Source of the DNA: Enterocloster asparagiformis
Lineage (GTDB): Bacteria > Bacillota > Clostridia > Lachnospirales > Lachnospiraceae
DNA: 64,000 nucleotides
Direction: 5' to 3'
Assembly: GCA_018380885.1 (NCBI GenBank)
Contig: JAGZSY010000019.1
Location: forward strand, 35,179-99,178
Shown: piece by piece, positions 34,824 through 44,536 of the stretch
Layout: every line of letters starts with the position of its first letter
How positions within the stretch are numbered: position 1 is the stretch's first letter
Made by a program: the position numbers and the translations under genes
The notes under the pieces: generated by a model
Seen by the model: only the letters and a program-made list of their open reading frames with translations
The model's database searches: none
Told to the model about the DNA's origin: nothing

Positions 34824-35624
34824 ATGTTTACAACACGGTTAATCAGCGGAATCATACTGGTGGCCATCGCCATCGTGGTGGTGGGGCAGGGCGGCGCGCT
34901 GCTCTTTGCCGTCACGGCGGCCATATCCCTGGTAGGACTCTTCGAACTGTACCGCGTACTGGATATACACAAAAAGCCTCTGGCGTTTATCGGCTATGCC
35001 ACGGCGGCTTCCTACTATGGGATTCTGTGGTTTGAGGGACAGCAGTATATTACGCTGATGATCATTGCCTCCCTGATGCTGCTGATGGCGGTGTACGTGT
35101 TTACATTTCCCAAATACCGCACGGAGGAGATCATGGGCGCGTTTTTCGGCGTCTGTTACGTGCCGGTGATGCTCAGCTTTCTGTACCAGACCAGGGTGAT
35201 GGAGGACGGCGCGTTTCTGGTGTGGCTGATTTTTTTGAGCTCCTGGGGCTGCGATACCTGCGCTTATTGCAGCGGAATGCTGCTGGGAAAGCATAAGCTG
35301 GCTCCGGTGTTGAGTCCCAAAAAATCGGTGGAGGGCGCTGTGGGGGGGATGCTGGGCGCCGCCGCCCTGGGACTGGTGTTCGCCACCGTGTTTAAGGGGG
35401 CCATGTCCGGGATCGATAACCCGCAGCTGGCCTGTACCTTGGCCTGCGCCATTGCGGCCGTGATCTCCCAGGTGGGTGATCTGGCGGCCTCGGCCATCAA
35501 GCGCAACCATAATGTGAAGGATTACGGGCATCTCATACCGGGCCACGGCGGAATCATGGATCGGTTCGACAGCATGATTTTTACGGCTCCGGCGATCTAT
35601 TTCGCGCTCACTTTTCTGAAGTGA
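34824..35624 (+). CDS. cdsA: Phosphatidate cytidylyltransferase
   Basis: CdsA makes CDP-diacylglycerol, the precursor of anionic phospholipids. The 266-residue multi-pass membrane protein carries the C-terminal signature region (SQVGDLAASAIKRNHNVKDYG, then HGGIMDRFDSM) with the metal-binding Asp residues, preceded by SPKKSVEGAVGG. The position after uppS is standard. Confidence 0.95.
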   Translation: MFTTRLISGIILVAIAIVVVGQGGALLFAVTAAISLVGLFELYRVLDIHKKPLAFIGYATAASYYGILWFEGQQYITLMIIASLMLLMAVYVFTFPKYRTEEIMGAFFGVCYVPVMLSFLYQTRVMEDGAFLVWLIFLSSWGCDTCAYCSGMLLGKHKLAPVLSPKKSVEGAVGGMLGAAALGLVFATVFKGAMSGIDNPQLACTLACAIAAVISQVGDLAASAIKRNHNVKDYGHLIPGHGGIMDRFDSMIFTAPAIYFALTFLK

Positions 35625-35745
35625 ACGGGAAATAGACTGCCCGGACTTTTTGCATTTAAGATGTCACAATTCACGGCCTCCCTGAAAAAGGATTTCTGTG
35701 AAGGGCTATGGCAAACTATCGATAAAGCGGGAGATAATAGAATAT

Positions 35746-36897
35746 ATGAAGAAAATTTCAATACTGGGTTCCACCGGCTCCATCGGTACCCAGACTCTGG
35801 AAATTGTGCGGTATAACCGGGACATCCAGGTGACGGCCCTGGCTGCAGGCAGCAATATCCGCCTGCTGGAAGAGCAGATAAGGGAATTTACGCCAAAGGT
35901 CGCATGTGTCTGGGATGAGGCTAAGGCGTCTGAGCTGCGGCTCAAGGTGGCGGATTTAGATGTGCAGGTGCTTGCGGGCATGGACGGACTGATCCGGGCA
36001 GCCACAGAGCCGGAGGCGGAGATCGTGGTGACGGCTGTGGTGGGGATGATTGGAATCCGGCCGACCATTGCGGCCATGGAGGCGGGCAAGGATATTGCGC
36101 TGGCCAACAAGGAGACGCTGGTGACAGCGGGCCACATCATCATGCCTTTGGCGGAAGAGAAGCATGTCAAAATACTGCCGGTGGATTCAGAACACTCCGC
36201 TATTTTCCAAAGCCTTCAGGGCGCTGGAAAAAACCGGGCGGCGAAGATCCTTCTGACCGCTTCCGGCGGCCCCTTCAGGGGACGGACCAGGGCGGAGCTG
36301 GAGAACGTACAGGTGGAGGATGCGCTCAAGCATCCCAATTGGTCTATGGGCCATAAGATCACCATCGACTCCTCCACCATGGTCAATAAGGGCCTGGAGG
36401 TGATGGAGGCAAAGTGGCTGTTCGGCGTGGAGATGGACCAGGTGCAGGTGGTGATTCAGCCCCAGAGCGTGATCCACTCCATGGTGGAATTCGCCGACGG
36501 CGCGGTGATTGCCCAGTTGGGCACGCCGGATATGAAGCTTCCCATCCAGTACGCCCTGTATTATCCGGAGCGGCGGTGTCTGCCCGGAGGGCGTCTGAAC
36601 TTTTGGGAGCTGTCCGGAATCACCTTTGAGAAACCGGATTTTGAAAATTTCCGCGGCCTGTCCCTGGCCTATGAGGCGGGAAGAACGGGCGGGTCTCTGC
36701 CCACTGTGTTCAACGCGGCCAATGAGCTGGCGGTAAGTCTGTTTTTAAACCGCAGGATCGGGTATTTGACCATCACGGATATGATCGAGAGCGCCATGGG
36801 CCGTCACAGGACTGTGCAGAATCCGGATGTGGAACAGATTCTGGCCGCAGAGCAGGAGACATATGAGTATATCAAGGCGAAATGGGCTATAAATTGA
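35746..36897 (+). CDS. dxr: 1-deoxy-D-xylulose 5-phosphate reductoisomerase
   Basis: Dxr converts DXP to MEP, the committed step of the non-mevalonate isoprenoid pathway that feeds UppS. The 383-residue product has the NADPH fold (ISILGSTGSIGTQTLEIV), NKETLVTAG, the metal site VDSEHSAIFQ, KHPNWSMGHKITIDSS and VEMDQVQVVIHPQS-like sequence (here VVIQPQSVIHSMVEF). The ATG at 35746 gives the normal N-terminus; the frame opens earlier at 35698 without support. Confidence 0.95.
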   Translation: MKKISILGSTGSIGTQTLEIVRYNRDIQVTALAAGSNIRLLEEQIREFTPKVACVWDEAKASELRLKVADLDVQVLAGMDGLIRAATEPEAEIVVTAVVGMIGIRPTIAAMEAGKDIALANKETLVTAGHIIMPLAEEKHVKILPVDSEHSAIFQSLQGAGKNRAAKILLTASGGPFRGRTRAELENVQVEDALKHPNWSMGHKITIDSSTMVNKGLEVMEAKWLFGVEMDQVQVVIQPQSVIHSMVEFADGAVIAQLGTPDMKLPIQYALYYPERRCLPGGRLNFWELSGITFEKPDFENFRGLSLAYEAGRTGGSLPTVFNAANELAVSLFLNRRIGYLTITDMIESAMGRHRTVQNPDVEQILAAEQETYEYIKAKWAIN

Positions 36898-36922
36898 AGG
36901 AAAGAAAACAGGTGAAAGCAGA

Positions 36923-37972
36923 ATGAGTTTAGTTGCAGCGGTGCTGATATTTGGTATCATCATAATGATTCATGAGTTCGGACATTTTTTGTTCGCCAAG
37001 CTGAATGGAATCGGCGTGATCGAGTTCTCTCTGGGGATGGGCCCCAGGCTGTTCAGCTTTGAGAAGGGCGGAACGCGCTATTCCATAAAAATACTCCCCT
37101 TTGGGGGCTCCTGCATGATGCTGGGAGAGGATGAGGAGAATTCGGACCAGTCTGCATTTAACAATAAATCCGTTTGGGCCAGGATTTCCGTGGTGGCCGC
37201 GGGGCCTATTTTTAATTTCCTGCTGGCCTTCCTCCTGTCCATGGTCATGGTGGGCCTGACCGGCTACCGGACGGCCACTGTGATGGAGGTGATGGACGGG
37301 TATCCGGCCCAGGAAGCCGGACTTTCCGCAGGAGATTTGATCACAAAGATCAACGGCCGGCGCATTCACTCCAACGACGACATTACCCTCTATACCCAGA
37401 CACACCAGGGCAAAACTCTGGAGGTGGAGTATAAGCGGGCGGACGGCAGCGGCGGAGTGGAGAGCCGCAGTACGGTGATCGTGCCAAAATATTCGGAAGA
37501 GGATGGGATGTATCTCATGGGCGTCCGCTTTGACGGCGCTTCCAAGCCGGTAAGCTCCGCGGGCCAGTTGATGGTGCAAAGCGTGTACGAGGTGAAATAC
37601 TGGATTCAGTACGTGTTTGACGCCTTTTATATGATGTTCCACGGGGAAGTGTCGCTGAACGATTTGAGCGGCCCGGTGGGGATCGTGACTGCCATTGACG
37701 ACACAGTGGATCAGGTGGTGCCCTACGGAAGCGCGGTGGTGATTCTGACGCTGATCAATTTCTGTATCCTGCTCAGCGCCAACCTGGGCGTGATGAACCT
37801 GCTGCCCATACCGGCCCTGGACGGAGGACGTCTGGTGTTCCTGCTGATCGAGGCGGTGCGCGGCAAGCCCATCGACAAGGAAAAGGAGGGCATGGTCCAC
37901 ATGGCCGGCATGATGCTGCTCATGGCGCTGATGGTCATTGTCCTGTTCAACGACGTACGCAAGCTGTTTTAA
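36923..37972 (+). CDS. rseP: Site-2 intramembrane metalloprotease RseP
   Basis: RseP-type proteases cut membrane-spanning anti-sigma factors and leftover signal peptides. The 349-residue product has HEFGH at residues 17-21 in the first helix, a PDZ domain (about 115-190, with AGLSAGDLITKINGRRI), and the conserved NLLPIPALDGGRLVF with the third zinc ligand. About four membrane segments are visible. It starts 25 bases after dxr. Confidence 0.94.
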   Translation: MSLVAAVLIFGIIIMIHEFGHFLFAKLNGIGVIEFSLGMGPRLFSFEKGGTRYSIKILPFGGSCMMLGEDEENSDQSAFNNKSVWARISVVAAGPIFNFLLAFLLSMVMVGLTGYRTATVMEVMDGYPAQEAGLSAGDLITKINGRRIHSNDDITLYTQTHQGKTLEVEYKRADGSGGVESRSTVIVPKYSEEDGMYLMGVRFDGASKPVSSAGQLMVQSVYEVKYWIQYVFDAFYMMFHGEVSLNDLSGPVGIVTAIDDTVDQVVPYGSAVVILTLINFCILLSANLGVMNLLPIPALDGGRLVFLLIEAVRGKPIDKEKEGMVHMAGMMLLMALMVIVLFNDVRKLF

Positions 37973-37977
37973 TCCTT

Positions 37978-38020
37978 GTCCTAAGGGGTACCGGGCAAAG
38001 CCCGGTGGATTCCTTAGGAC
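37978..38020. repeat. Inverted repeat at the start of the 65-bp array
   Basis: GTCCTAAGG (37978-37986) and CCTTAGGAC (38012-38020) are perfect inverted repeats. They enclose an inner hairpin CCGGGC-AAA-GCCCGG. Confidence 0.8.
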
Positions 38021-38190
38021 GGCCAGAAATGCAGCCGCAATCTGAATAAGGGGTACCGGGCAAAGCCCGGTAGATTCCTTAGGACGGCTAGAAACGCAGT
38101 CGCAATCTGAATAAAGGGTACCGGGCAAAGCCCGGTGGATTCCTTAGGGCGGCCAGAAACGCAGTCGCAATCTGAATAAAGGGGTACCGG
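37983..38190 (+). repeat. 65-bp tandem repeat array between rseP and ispG
   Basis: Three copies start near 37983, 38048 and 38113, and a fourth is cut off near 38190. Each holds CCGGGC-AAA-GCCCGG and a CCTTAGG box. Copies differ at a few positions. There are no unique spacers, so it is not a CRISPR array, and no coding function is apparent. Confidence 0.92.
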
Positions 38191-38259
38191 GATAGCCCCT
38201 CTCCCCCTAACAAAAACTTCATTTTCCTTCAGATCGAATCGAAACAAGGAGACTACAGC

Positions 38260-39333
38260 ATGACGAGAGAACATACAAAGACAGTAAAAATCGGGAACAG
38301 GGTTATCGGCGGAGGAAATCCGGTGTTGATCCAGTCCATGTGCAATACAAAGACTGAGGACGTTCAGGCGACCGTAAGTCAGATTCGGCGCCTGGAACAG
38401 GCCGGCTGCGAGATCATCCGGGTGGCGGTGCCCACCATGGAGGCTGCGGCCGCGCTGGCACAGATTAAAAGACAGATTCATATTCCGCTGGTTGCGGACA
38501 TTCACTTTGATTACCGGCTGGCCGTGGCTGCCATTGAGAACGGCGCTGACAAAATCCGTATTAACCCGGGGAATATCGGTTCCCGGGAGCGGATTAAGGC
38601 TGTGGTGGACAGAGCGCGGGAGCATGCCGTTCCCATCAGGGTGGGCGTAAATTCCGGCTCCCTGGAAAAGGAGATCCTGGCCAGGTATGGCGGCGTGACC
38701 GCAGAAGGGCTTGTGGAGAGCGCGCTGGATAAGGTGGCTGTCATCAAGGAGCTGGGGTACGACAACCTGGTGATCAGCATCAAATCCTCGGACGTGATGA
38801 TGTGCGTGAAGGCCCATGAGCTGATCGCACAGAAAACAGACTATCCCCTTCATGTGGGCATCACCGAGGCCGGAACCCTGACTGCCGGGAACATCAAATC
38901 CTCGGTGGGTCTGGGGATTATCCTCTACCAGGGGATCGGCGACACCATCCGCGTCTCCCTCACCGGGGACCCGGTGGAGGAGGTGAAGTCCGCCAAGCTG
39001 ATCTTAAAGGCCCTAGGTCTGAGAAAGGGCGGTATCGAGGTGGTTTCCTGCCCCACCTGCGGACGGACCCGCATCGATCTGATCTCCCTGGCAAACCAGG
39101 TGGAGAACATGGCGGCTGAGTTCGACCAGCTGGATATCAAGCTGGCGGTCATGGGCTGCGTGGTCAACGGGCCGGGCGAGGCCAGGGAGGCTGATTTAGG
39201 TATCGCCGGAGGCGTGGGTGAGGGGCTTTTGATCCGCAAGGGCGAGGTCATCCGCAAGGTGCCTGAGGGCGAACTTTTAGACGCGCTGCGGGCGGAGCTT
39301 TGCGCTCTTGCAGGGCGGAATACAGACATTTAG
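38260..39333 (+). CDS. ispG: 4-hydroxy-3-methylbut-2-enyl diphosphate synthase
   Basis: IspG (GcpE) is a 4Fe-4S enzyme that converts MEcPP to HMBPP in the MEP pathway. The 357-residue product is the usual bacterial length, with PVLIQSMCNTKTED, VADIHFDYRLA, KIRINPGNIG, the cluster cysteines in VVSCPTCGRTRIDL and MGCVVNGPGEA. The start follows AACAAGGAGACTACAGC. Confidence 0.96.
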   Translation: MTREHTKTVKIGNRVIGGGNPVLIQSMCNTKTEDVQATVSQIRRLEQAGCEIIRVAVPTMEAAAALAQIKRQIHIPLVADIHFDYRLAVAAIENGADKIRINPGNIGSRERIKAVVDRAREHAVPIRVGVNSGSLEKEILARYGGVTAEGLVESALDKVAVIKELGYDNLVISIKSSDVMMCVKAHELIAQKTDYPLHVGITEAGTLTAGNIKSSVGLGIILYQGIGDTIRVSLTGDPVEEVKSAKLILKALGLRKGGIEVVSCPTCGRTRIDLISLANQVENMAAEFDQLDIKLAVMGCVVNGPGEAREADLGIAGGVGEGLLIRKGEVIRKVPEGELLDALRAELCALAGRNTDI

Positions 39334-39346
39334 GAGGTAAGTGATT

Positions 39347-39697
39347 ATGCTGTTGATTGAATATCCGAAGTGCTCCACCTGCCAGAAGGCGAAGAAATGG
39401 CTGGACGCCAGAGGAGCGGTCTATGAGGACCGCCATATTGTGGAGCAGAATCCCACGGCTGCGGAGCTGGCAAAGTGGTCTGAGGAGGGCGGTCTGCCCT
39501 TGAAGAAGTTTTTTAACACCAGCGGGCTGAAATACAAGTCCCTGGGCTTAAAGGACAAGCTGGCGGACATGAGCCGGGAGGAGCAGCTGGAGCTGCTGGC
39601 CTCCGACGGGATGCTGGTGAAGCGTCCGATCCTTGTGGACGGAAAGCGGGTTATCACCGGGTTTAAGCCTGAGGCCTGGGAAGAGTTTCTGGCCTGA
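39347..39697 (+). CDS. ArsC/Spx-family thioredoxin-fold protein
   Basis: The 116-residue product belongs to the ArsC/Spx superfamily. The N-terminal IEYPKCSTCQKAKKWLDA carries a CxxC in the thioredoxin-fold position, and the C-terminal region has LVKRPILVDGKRVITGFKPE. CxxC members include Spx/MgsR-like regulators and glutaredoxin-like reductases; the sequence does not decide between them. It starts 13 bases after ispG behind TAGGAGGT and sits between ispG and polC. Confidence 0.82.
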   Translation: MLLIEYPKCSTCQKAKKWLDARGAVYEDRHIVEQNPTAAELAKWSEEGGLPLKKFFNTSGLKYKSLGLKDKLADMSREEQLELLASDGMLVKRPILVDGKRVITGFKPEAWEEFLA

Positions 39698-39831
39698 CGC
39701 GGGAGCTTTTCGAAACACGAGGCAGGGGCGGCGGATGTTACTGTTCACAGCGGATTCCACGCCAGGTTTTTTGGGGTGGGAAAGCACATCTGCCCAGGCG
39801 GAGATTTTTACTGACAGAAAGAAGTATAGGA

Positions 39832-42800
39832 ATGGCAAAACCGTTTTTTGAGGTATTTCCGGAATTGAAAATAACGGATCAGCTGCGGGAGCTTCTGAAT
39901 CTGGTGCAGGTGGAAAAGGTGACCAGCACCAGGGACAGGAGCCAAATTCGCGTGTATCTAAAGAGCCCCCGCCTGATCCATAAAAAGAATATCTACGATC
40001 TGGAAAAGGGCATTAAAGAACAGCTCTTTCCCGATAAACAGCTGGAGATCAAGGTCCTGGAAAAATACAGGCTGTCTGAGCAGTACACCCCTAAAAAGCT
40101 TCTGGAGGTATACAAGGACAGCCTGCTACTGGAGCTAAAGCACTACAGCATCGTGGAGTACAATATATTCCGCAAGGCGCAGATTGAGTTCGAGGGCCAG
40201 GATCGGATGACGCTGACGGTGGAGGACACCATGGTGAACCGGGATCGGGTGGGAGAGCTGAAGCGGGTGCTGGAAAAGGTGTTTTCCGAGCGCTGCGGCC
40301 TGCCCATGGAGGTGGGCTACCGCTATGTGCCGGCCCAGGGCAGCAAGCTGCGCAAGCAGCTGGAGGAGCGGATGGAAGAGGAAGCCAGGGCGATCTACTG
40401 GAAAAATCACCGGGACGAGCTGGAAGCCATGGGCGAAGCGGGTGGCGTCGCTGCCCCCGCACAAACGGCGGTGGCCCAGTCCGCCTCCGGTGCCGGCCAG
40501 GACTTTGTGGGCGGCGGCAGCGACGCCGCGCCCTGGGATATGCTGCTTCAGCAGGCCGCTTCCGGCGATGTGGGCGCGGAGGGCCTGGAGACCATGGGCG
40601 CAAACATACCGGGCGTGCCCGGCGGCTCGCCCGGGGCGCCCGGCGCTTCGGCCGGAAACCCAAAGGCTGGGAACGCGAACAGCGGTATTTCCCAGGGCAA
40701 GGGACGGGAAGGACAGCTGAACAAGGGAGGCCGCCAGCAAAAGGGAGGCTGGGGCAAGGACCGGGGAGGATTCGGAGACCGGGGCTTTACGGTCAAGAAG
40801 TCCAACAACCCGGAGGTGCTCTACGGCCGCGATTTTGAGGACGATTTCCTGGAGATCGAGAAGGTCGACGGAGAGATGGGAGAGGTGACGCTGCGGGGCA
40901 AGATCCTGACCTGCGAAAGCCGGGAGCTGCGCAGCGGCAAGTTTATCCTGACCTTCGACGTCTCGGATTTCACGGACACCATCAGCGTGAAAATGTTCGT
41001 GCGGCCGGAGCTGTTCGAGGAGGTCAAGGGCGTGATCAACGTGGGCTCCTTCATCCGCATAAAGGGCGTTACCACCATCGATAAGTTCGACGGCGAGCTG
41101 ACCTTGGGCTCCATCGTGGGCATCAAGAAATGCGACGACTTCACCAGCAAGCGTATGGACGGCAGCTTAGAGAAGCGGGTGGAGCTGCACTGCCACACCA
41201 AGATGAGCGACATGGACGGCGTTTCCGAGGTGAAGGACATCATCAAGCGGGCCAAGAAGTGGGGCATGCCGGCCATCGCGGTGACGGACCACGGCTGTGT
41301 CCAGTCATTTCCGGACGCCAACCACGCCCTGGACAAGGGGGACACCTTCAAGGTAATCTACGGCGTGGAGGGCTATCTGGTGGACGACACCAAGCAGCTG
41401 GTTGAGAATTCCCGAAACCAGAGCTTTGCTGATACATACGTGGTTTTTGATATCGAGACAACGGGATTCAGCCCTGAGAAAAACAGGATCATTGAGATCG
41501 GGGCCGTGAAGGTGACGGACGGGAAGATCAAGGATAAATTTTCCACCTTTGTGAACCCAGATGTGCCCATCCCCTTTGACATTGAAAAGCTGACGGGCAT
41601 CAACGACGCCATGGTGCTGCCGTATCCGAAGATCGACGTGATTCTTCCCCAATTTCTGGAATTTATCGGGGATGCGGCCCTGGTGGCCCACAACGCGTCC
41701 TTTGATGTGGGTTTTATCGGCCACTACGCGGAGAAGCAGGGGCTGGCGTTTCACCCCACGGTGCTGGACACTGTGACCATGGCCCGGCTGCTGCTGCCCA
41801 ACTTAAACCGTTTCAAGCTGGACACCGTGGCAAAGGCCTTAAACATTTCCCTGGCCAACCATCACCGGGCGGTGGACGACGCGGGCTGCACGGCGGAGAT
41901 TTTCGCCGCTTTTGTGAAAATGCTGCGGGACCGGGATGTGGAGACCCTGGACCAGTTGAACTCCTTAAACGCCATGAACGAGGACACCATCCGCAAGCTC
42001 CCCACCTACCACGTGATCATTCTGGCGAAAAATGATATCGGCCGCATCAACCTGTACCGTCTTGTGAGCTGGTCTCACCTGACCTATTATGCCAGGCGGC
42101 CCCGAATCCCCAAGAGCGTGCTGAACCAGTATCGGGAGGGGCTTCTGATCGGTTCGGCCTGCGAGGCGGGGGAGCTTTACCAGGCCCTGCTGCGGGGAGC
42201 GCCGTCCTCTGAGATCGCCAGGCTGGTGGATTTCTACGACTATCTGGAGATTCAGCCCCTGGGGAACAACGCCTTCATGCTGCGGGATGAGAAGAGCACG
42301 GTGAAGAGCGAGGAGGATTTAAAGGAGATCAACCGCCGCATCGTAAACCTGGGCGAGCACTTCGGCAAGCTGGTCTGCGCCACCTGCGACGTGCATTTCC
42401 TGGACCCTCAGGACGAGGTGTACCGCCGTATCATCATGGCGGGTCAGGGCTTTAAGGATTCCGACGACCAGGCGCCGCTGTATCTGCGCACCACCGAGGA
42501 GATGCTGGCGGAGTTTAACTACCTGGGGCCGGACAAGGCCCAGGAGGTGGTGGTGACCAACACCCGCAAGATCGCGGATATGTGCGAGAAGATTTCCCCG
42601 GTGCGTCCGGACAAGTGTCCGCCGGTGATCCCGGATTCGGACAAGACGCTGACGAAGATTTGTTACGACCGCGCCCACGAGATGTACGGCGAGGATTTGC
42701 CAAAGATCGTTGTGGACCGCCTGGAGCGGGAGCTGCACTCCATCATCACCAACGGCTTCGCCGTTATGTACATCATCGCCCAGAAGCTGGTGTGGAAGTC

Positions 42801-44511
42801 CAATGAGGACGGCTATCTGGTAGGCTCCCGTGGATCCGTGGGCTCCTCCTTTGTGGCCACCATGTCCGGTATCACGGAGGTAAACCCCTTGAACCCCCAT
42901 TACCACTGTCCCAAGTGCCGTTACTACGATTTCGACTCCGAGGAAGTGAAGAAGTTCTCAGGAATGGCCGGCTGCGATATGCCGGACAAGGCCTGCCCGG
43001 TGTGCGGGACTCCCCTGGAGAAGGACGGGTTCGACATTCCCTTTGAGACGTTTTTGGGCTTTAAGGGCGACAAGGAGCCGGATATCGACTTGAACTTCTC
43101 CGGCGAATACCAGAGTAAGGCACACGATTACACTGAGGTTATCTTCGGCAAGGGCCAGACCTTCCGGGCGGGCACCATCGGTACCCTGGCGGACAAGACG
43201 GCCTACGGCTATGTGAAAAAGTATTATGAGGAGCGGGGCAGCCGCAAGCGCAACTGCGAGATCAACCGTATCGTGCAGGGCTGCGTGGGCGTGCGCAGGA
43301 CCACGGGCCAGCACCCGGGCGGTATCATTGTGCTGCCTTTGGGGGAGGAGATATACTCCTTCACGCCGGTGCAGCATCCGGCCAACGATATGACCACCTC
43401 CACCGTCACCACCCATTTTGACTACCACTCCATTGACCACAACCTGCTGAAGCTGGACATACTGGGACACGATGATCCCACCATGATCCGTATGCTCCAG
43501 GACCTGACGGGCATCGACCCGGTTAAGGATATCCCTCTGGACAGCCGCGAGGTTATGAGCCTGTTCCAGAGCACCGCGGCCCTGGGAATTACGCCCGACG
43601 ACATCGGCGGCTGTCCCCTGGGGGCTTTGGGCGTGCCGGAGTTCGGCACGGATTTCGCCATGCAGATGCTCATCGACACCAAGCCTAAGTATTTCTCCGA
43701 CCTGGTGCGGATCGCCGGTCTGGCCCACGGCACGGACGTGTGGCTGGGAAACGCCCAGACCCTGATTCAGGAGGGCAAGGCCACCATTCAGACCGCCATC
43801 TGTACCCGAGACGACATCATGATCTATCTGATCGCCCAAGGCATGGACGAGGGCCTTTCCTTCACCATCATGGAGAGCGTGCGTAAGGGCAAGGGCTTAA
43901 AGGACGACTGGATCACCGAGATGACGGCCCACGGGGTGCCGGAATGGTATATCTGGTCCTGCAAGAAGATCAAGTACATGTTCCCCAAGGCCCACGCTGC
44001 AGCCTACGTTATGATGGCCTGGCGTATCGCCTACTGCAAGATTTTTTATCCCCTGGCCTACTATGCGGCATTTTTCAGCATCCGCGCCAGCGCCTTCTCC
44101 TACGAGATCATGTGCCAGGGCAGGGATAAACTGGAGTACTACCTGGCGGACTACAAGAAGCGGGCGGACACCCTGTCCAAGAAGGAACAGGACACCCTGC
44201 GCGACATGCGAATCGTGCAGGAAATGTACGCCAGAGGCTTTGAGTTTATGCCCCTGGACATCTACCGGGCCAAGGCCAGGGATTTCCAGGTCATCGACGG
44301 AAAGATCATGCCCTCGCTGAGCAGCATCGACGGCCTGGGCGACAAAGCGGCCGAGGCGGTGGTGGATGCGGTGAAGGACGGCGCCTTCCTGTCCATCGAG
44401 GATTTCAGCAACAGGAGCAAGGTCAACGGCACCATCTGCACGCTGATGGCTGATTTAGGGCTTTTAAAGGATCTGCCCAAGTCAAACCAGCTGTCGCTGT
44501 TTGATCTGTAA
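39832..44511 (+). CDS. polC: PolC-type DNA polymerase III alpha subunit
   Basis: PolC is the replicative polymerase of low-GC Gram-positives, with a built-in proofreading exonuclease. In the 1559-residue product an N-terminal domain is followed by a Gly/Ala/Pro/Gln-rich low-complexity linker at about 200-325. Then come an OB fold (about 340-440), the PHP domain (ELHCHTKMSDMDG near 451), the DEDDh exonuclease inserted in PHP (FDIETTGF near 538, HHRAVDDA), a zinc site (CPKC ... CPVC), and the polymerase core (GSRGSVGSSFVATM, PDIDLNFSGEY near 1083). It is roughly 100 residues longer than usual because of the linker. The ribosome binding site is weak (AGAAAGAAG). Confidence 0.97.
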   Translation: MAKPFFEVFPELKITDQLRELLNLVQVEKVTSTRDRSQIRVYLKSPRLIHKKNIYDLEKGIKEQLFPDKQLEIKVLEKYRLSEQYTPKKLLEVYKDSLLLELKHYSIVEYNIFRKAQIEFEGQDRMTLTVEDTMVNRDRVGELKRVLEKVFSERCGLPMEVGYRYVPAQGSKLRKQLEERMEEEARAIYWKNHRDELEAMGEAGGVAAPAQTAVAQSASGAGQDFVGGGSDAAPWDMLLQQAASGDVGAEGLETMGANIPGVPGGSPGAPGASAGNPKAGNANSGISQGKGREGQLNKGGRQQKGGWGKDRGGFGDRGFTVKKSNNPEVLYGRDFEDDFLEIEKVDGEMGEVTLRGKILTCESRELRSGKFILTFDVSDFTDTISVKMFVRPELFEEVKGVINVGSFIRIKGVTTIDKFDGELTLGSIVGIKKCDDFTSKRMDGSLEKRVELHCHTKMSDMDGVSEVKDIIKRAKKWGMPAIAVTDHGCVQSFPDANHALDKGDTFKVIYGVEGYLVDDTKQLVENSRNQSFADTYVVFDIETTGFSPEKNRIIEIGAVKVTDGKIKDKFSTFVNPDVPIPFDIEKLTGINDAMVLPYPKIDVILPQFLEFIGDAALVAHNASFDVGFIGHYAEKQGLAFHPTVLDTVTMARLLLPNLNRFKLDTVAKALNISLANHHRAVDDAGCTAEIFAAFVKMLRDRDVETLDQLNSLNAMNEDTIRKLPTYHVIILAKNDIGRINLYRLVSWSHLTYYARRPRIPKSVLNQYREGLLIGSACEAGELYQALLRGAPSSEIARLVDFYDYLEIQPLGNNAFMLRDEKSTVKSEEDLKEINRRIVNLGEHFGKLVCATCDVHFLDPQDEVYRRIIMAGQGFKDSDDQAPLYLRTTEEMLAEFNYLGPDKAQEVVVTNTRKIADMCEKISPVRPDKCPPVIPDSDKTLTKICYDRAHEMYGEDLPKIVVDRLERELHSIITNGFAVMYIIAQKLVWKSNEDGYLVGSRGSVGSSFVATMSGITEVNPLNPHYHCPKCRYYDFDSEEVKKFSGMAGCDMPDKACPVCGTPLEKDGFDIPFETFLGFKGDKEPDIDLNFSGEYQSKAHDYTEVIFGKGQTFRAGTIGTLADKTAYGYVKKYYEERGSRKRNCEINRIVQGCVGVRRTTGQHPGGIIVLPLGEEIYSFTPVQHPANDMTTSTVTTHFDYHSIDHNLLKLDILGHDDPTMIRMLQDLTGIDPVKDIPLDSREVMSLFQSTAALGITPDDIGGCPLGALGVPEFGTDFAMQMLIDTKPKYFSDLVRIAGLAHGTDVWLGNAQTLIQEGKATIQTAICTRDDIMIYLIAQGMDEGLSFTIMESVRKGKGLKDDWITEMTAHGVPEWYIWSCKKIKYMFPKAHAAAYVMMAWRIAYCKIFYPLAYYAAFFSIRASAFSYEIMCQGRDKLEYYLADYKKRADTLSKKEQDTLRDMRIVQEMYARGFEFMPLDIYRAKARDFQVIDGKIMPSLSSIDGLGDKAAEAVVDAVKDGAFLSIEDFSNRSKVNGTICTLMADLGLLKDLPKSNQLSLFDL

Positions 44512-44536
44512 AACGTATGTACATTTATAGACGATT

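Noticed and set aside
37983..38190. CRISPR array
   Set aside because: The 65-bp units follow each other directly with no unique spacers, and no cas genes are near.
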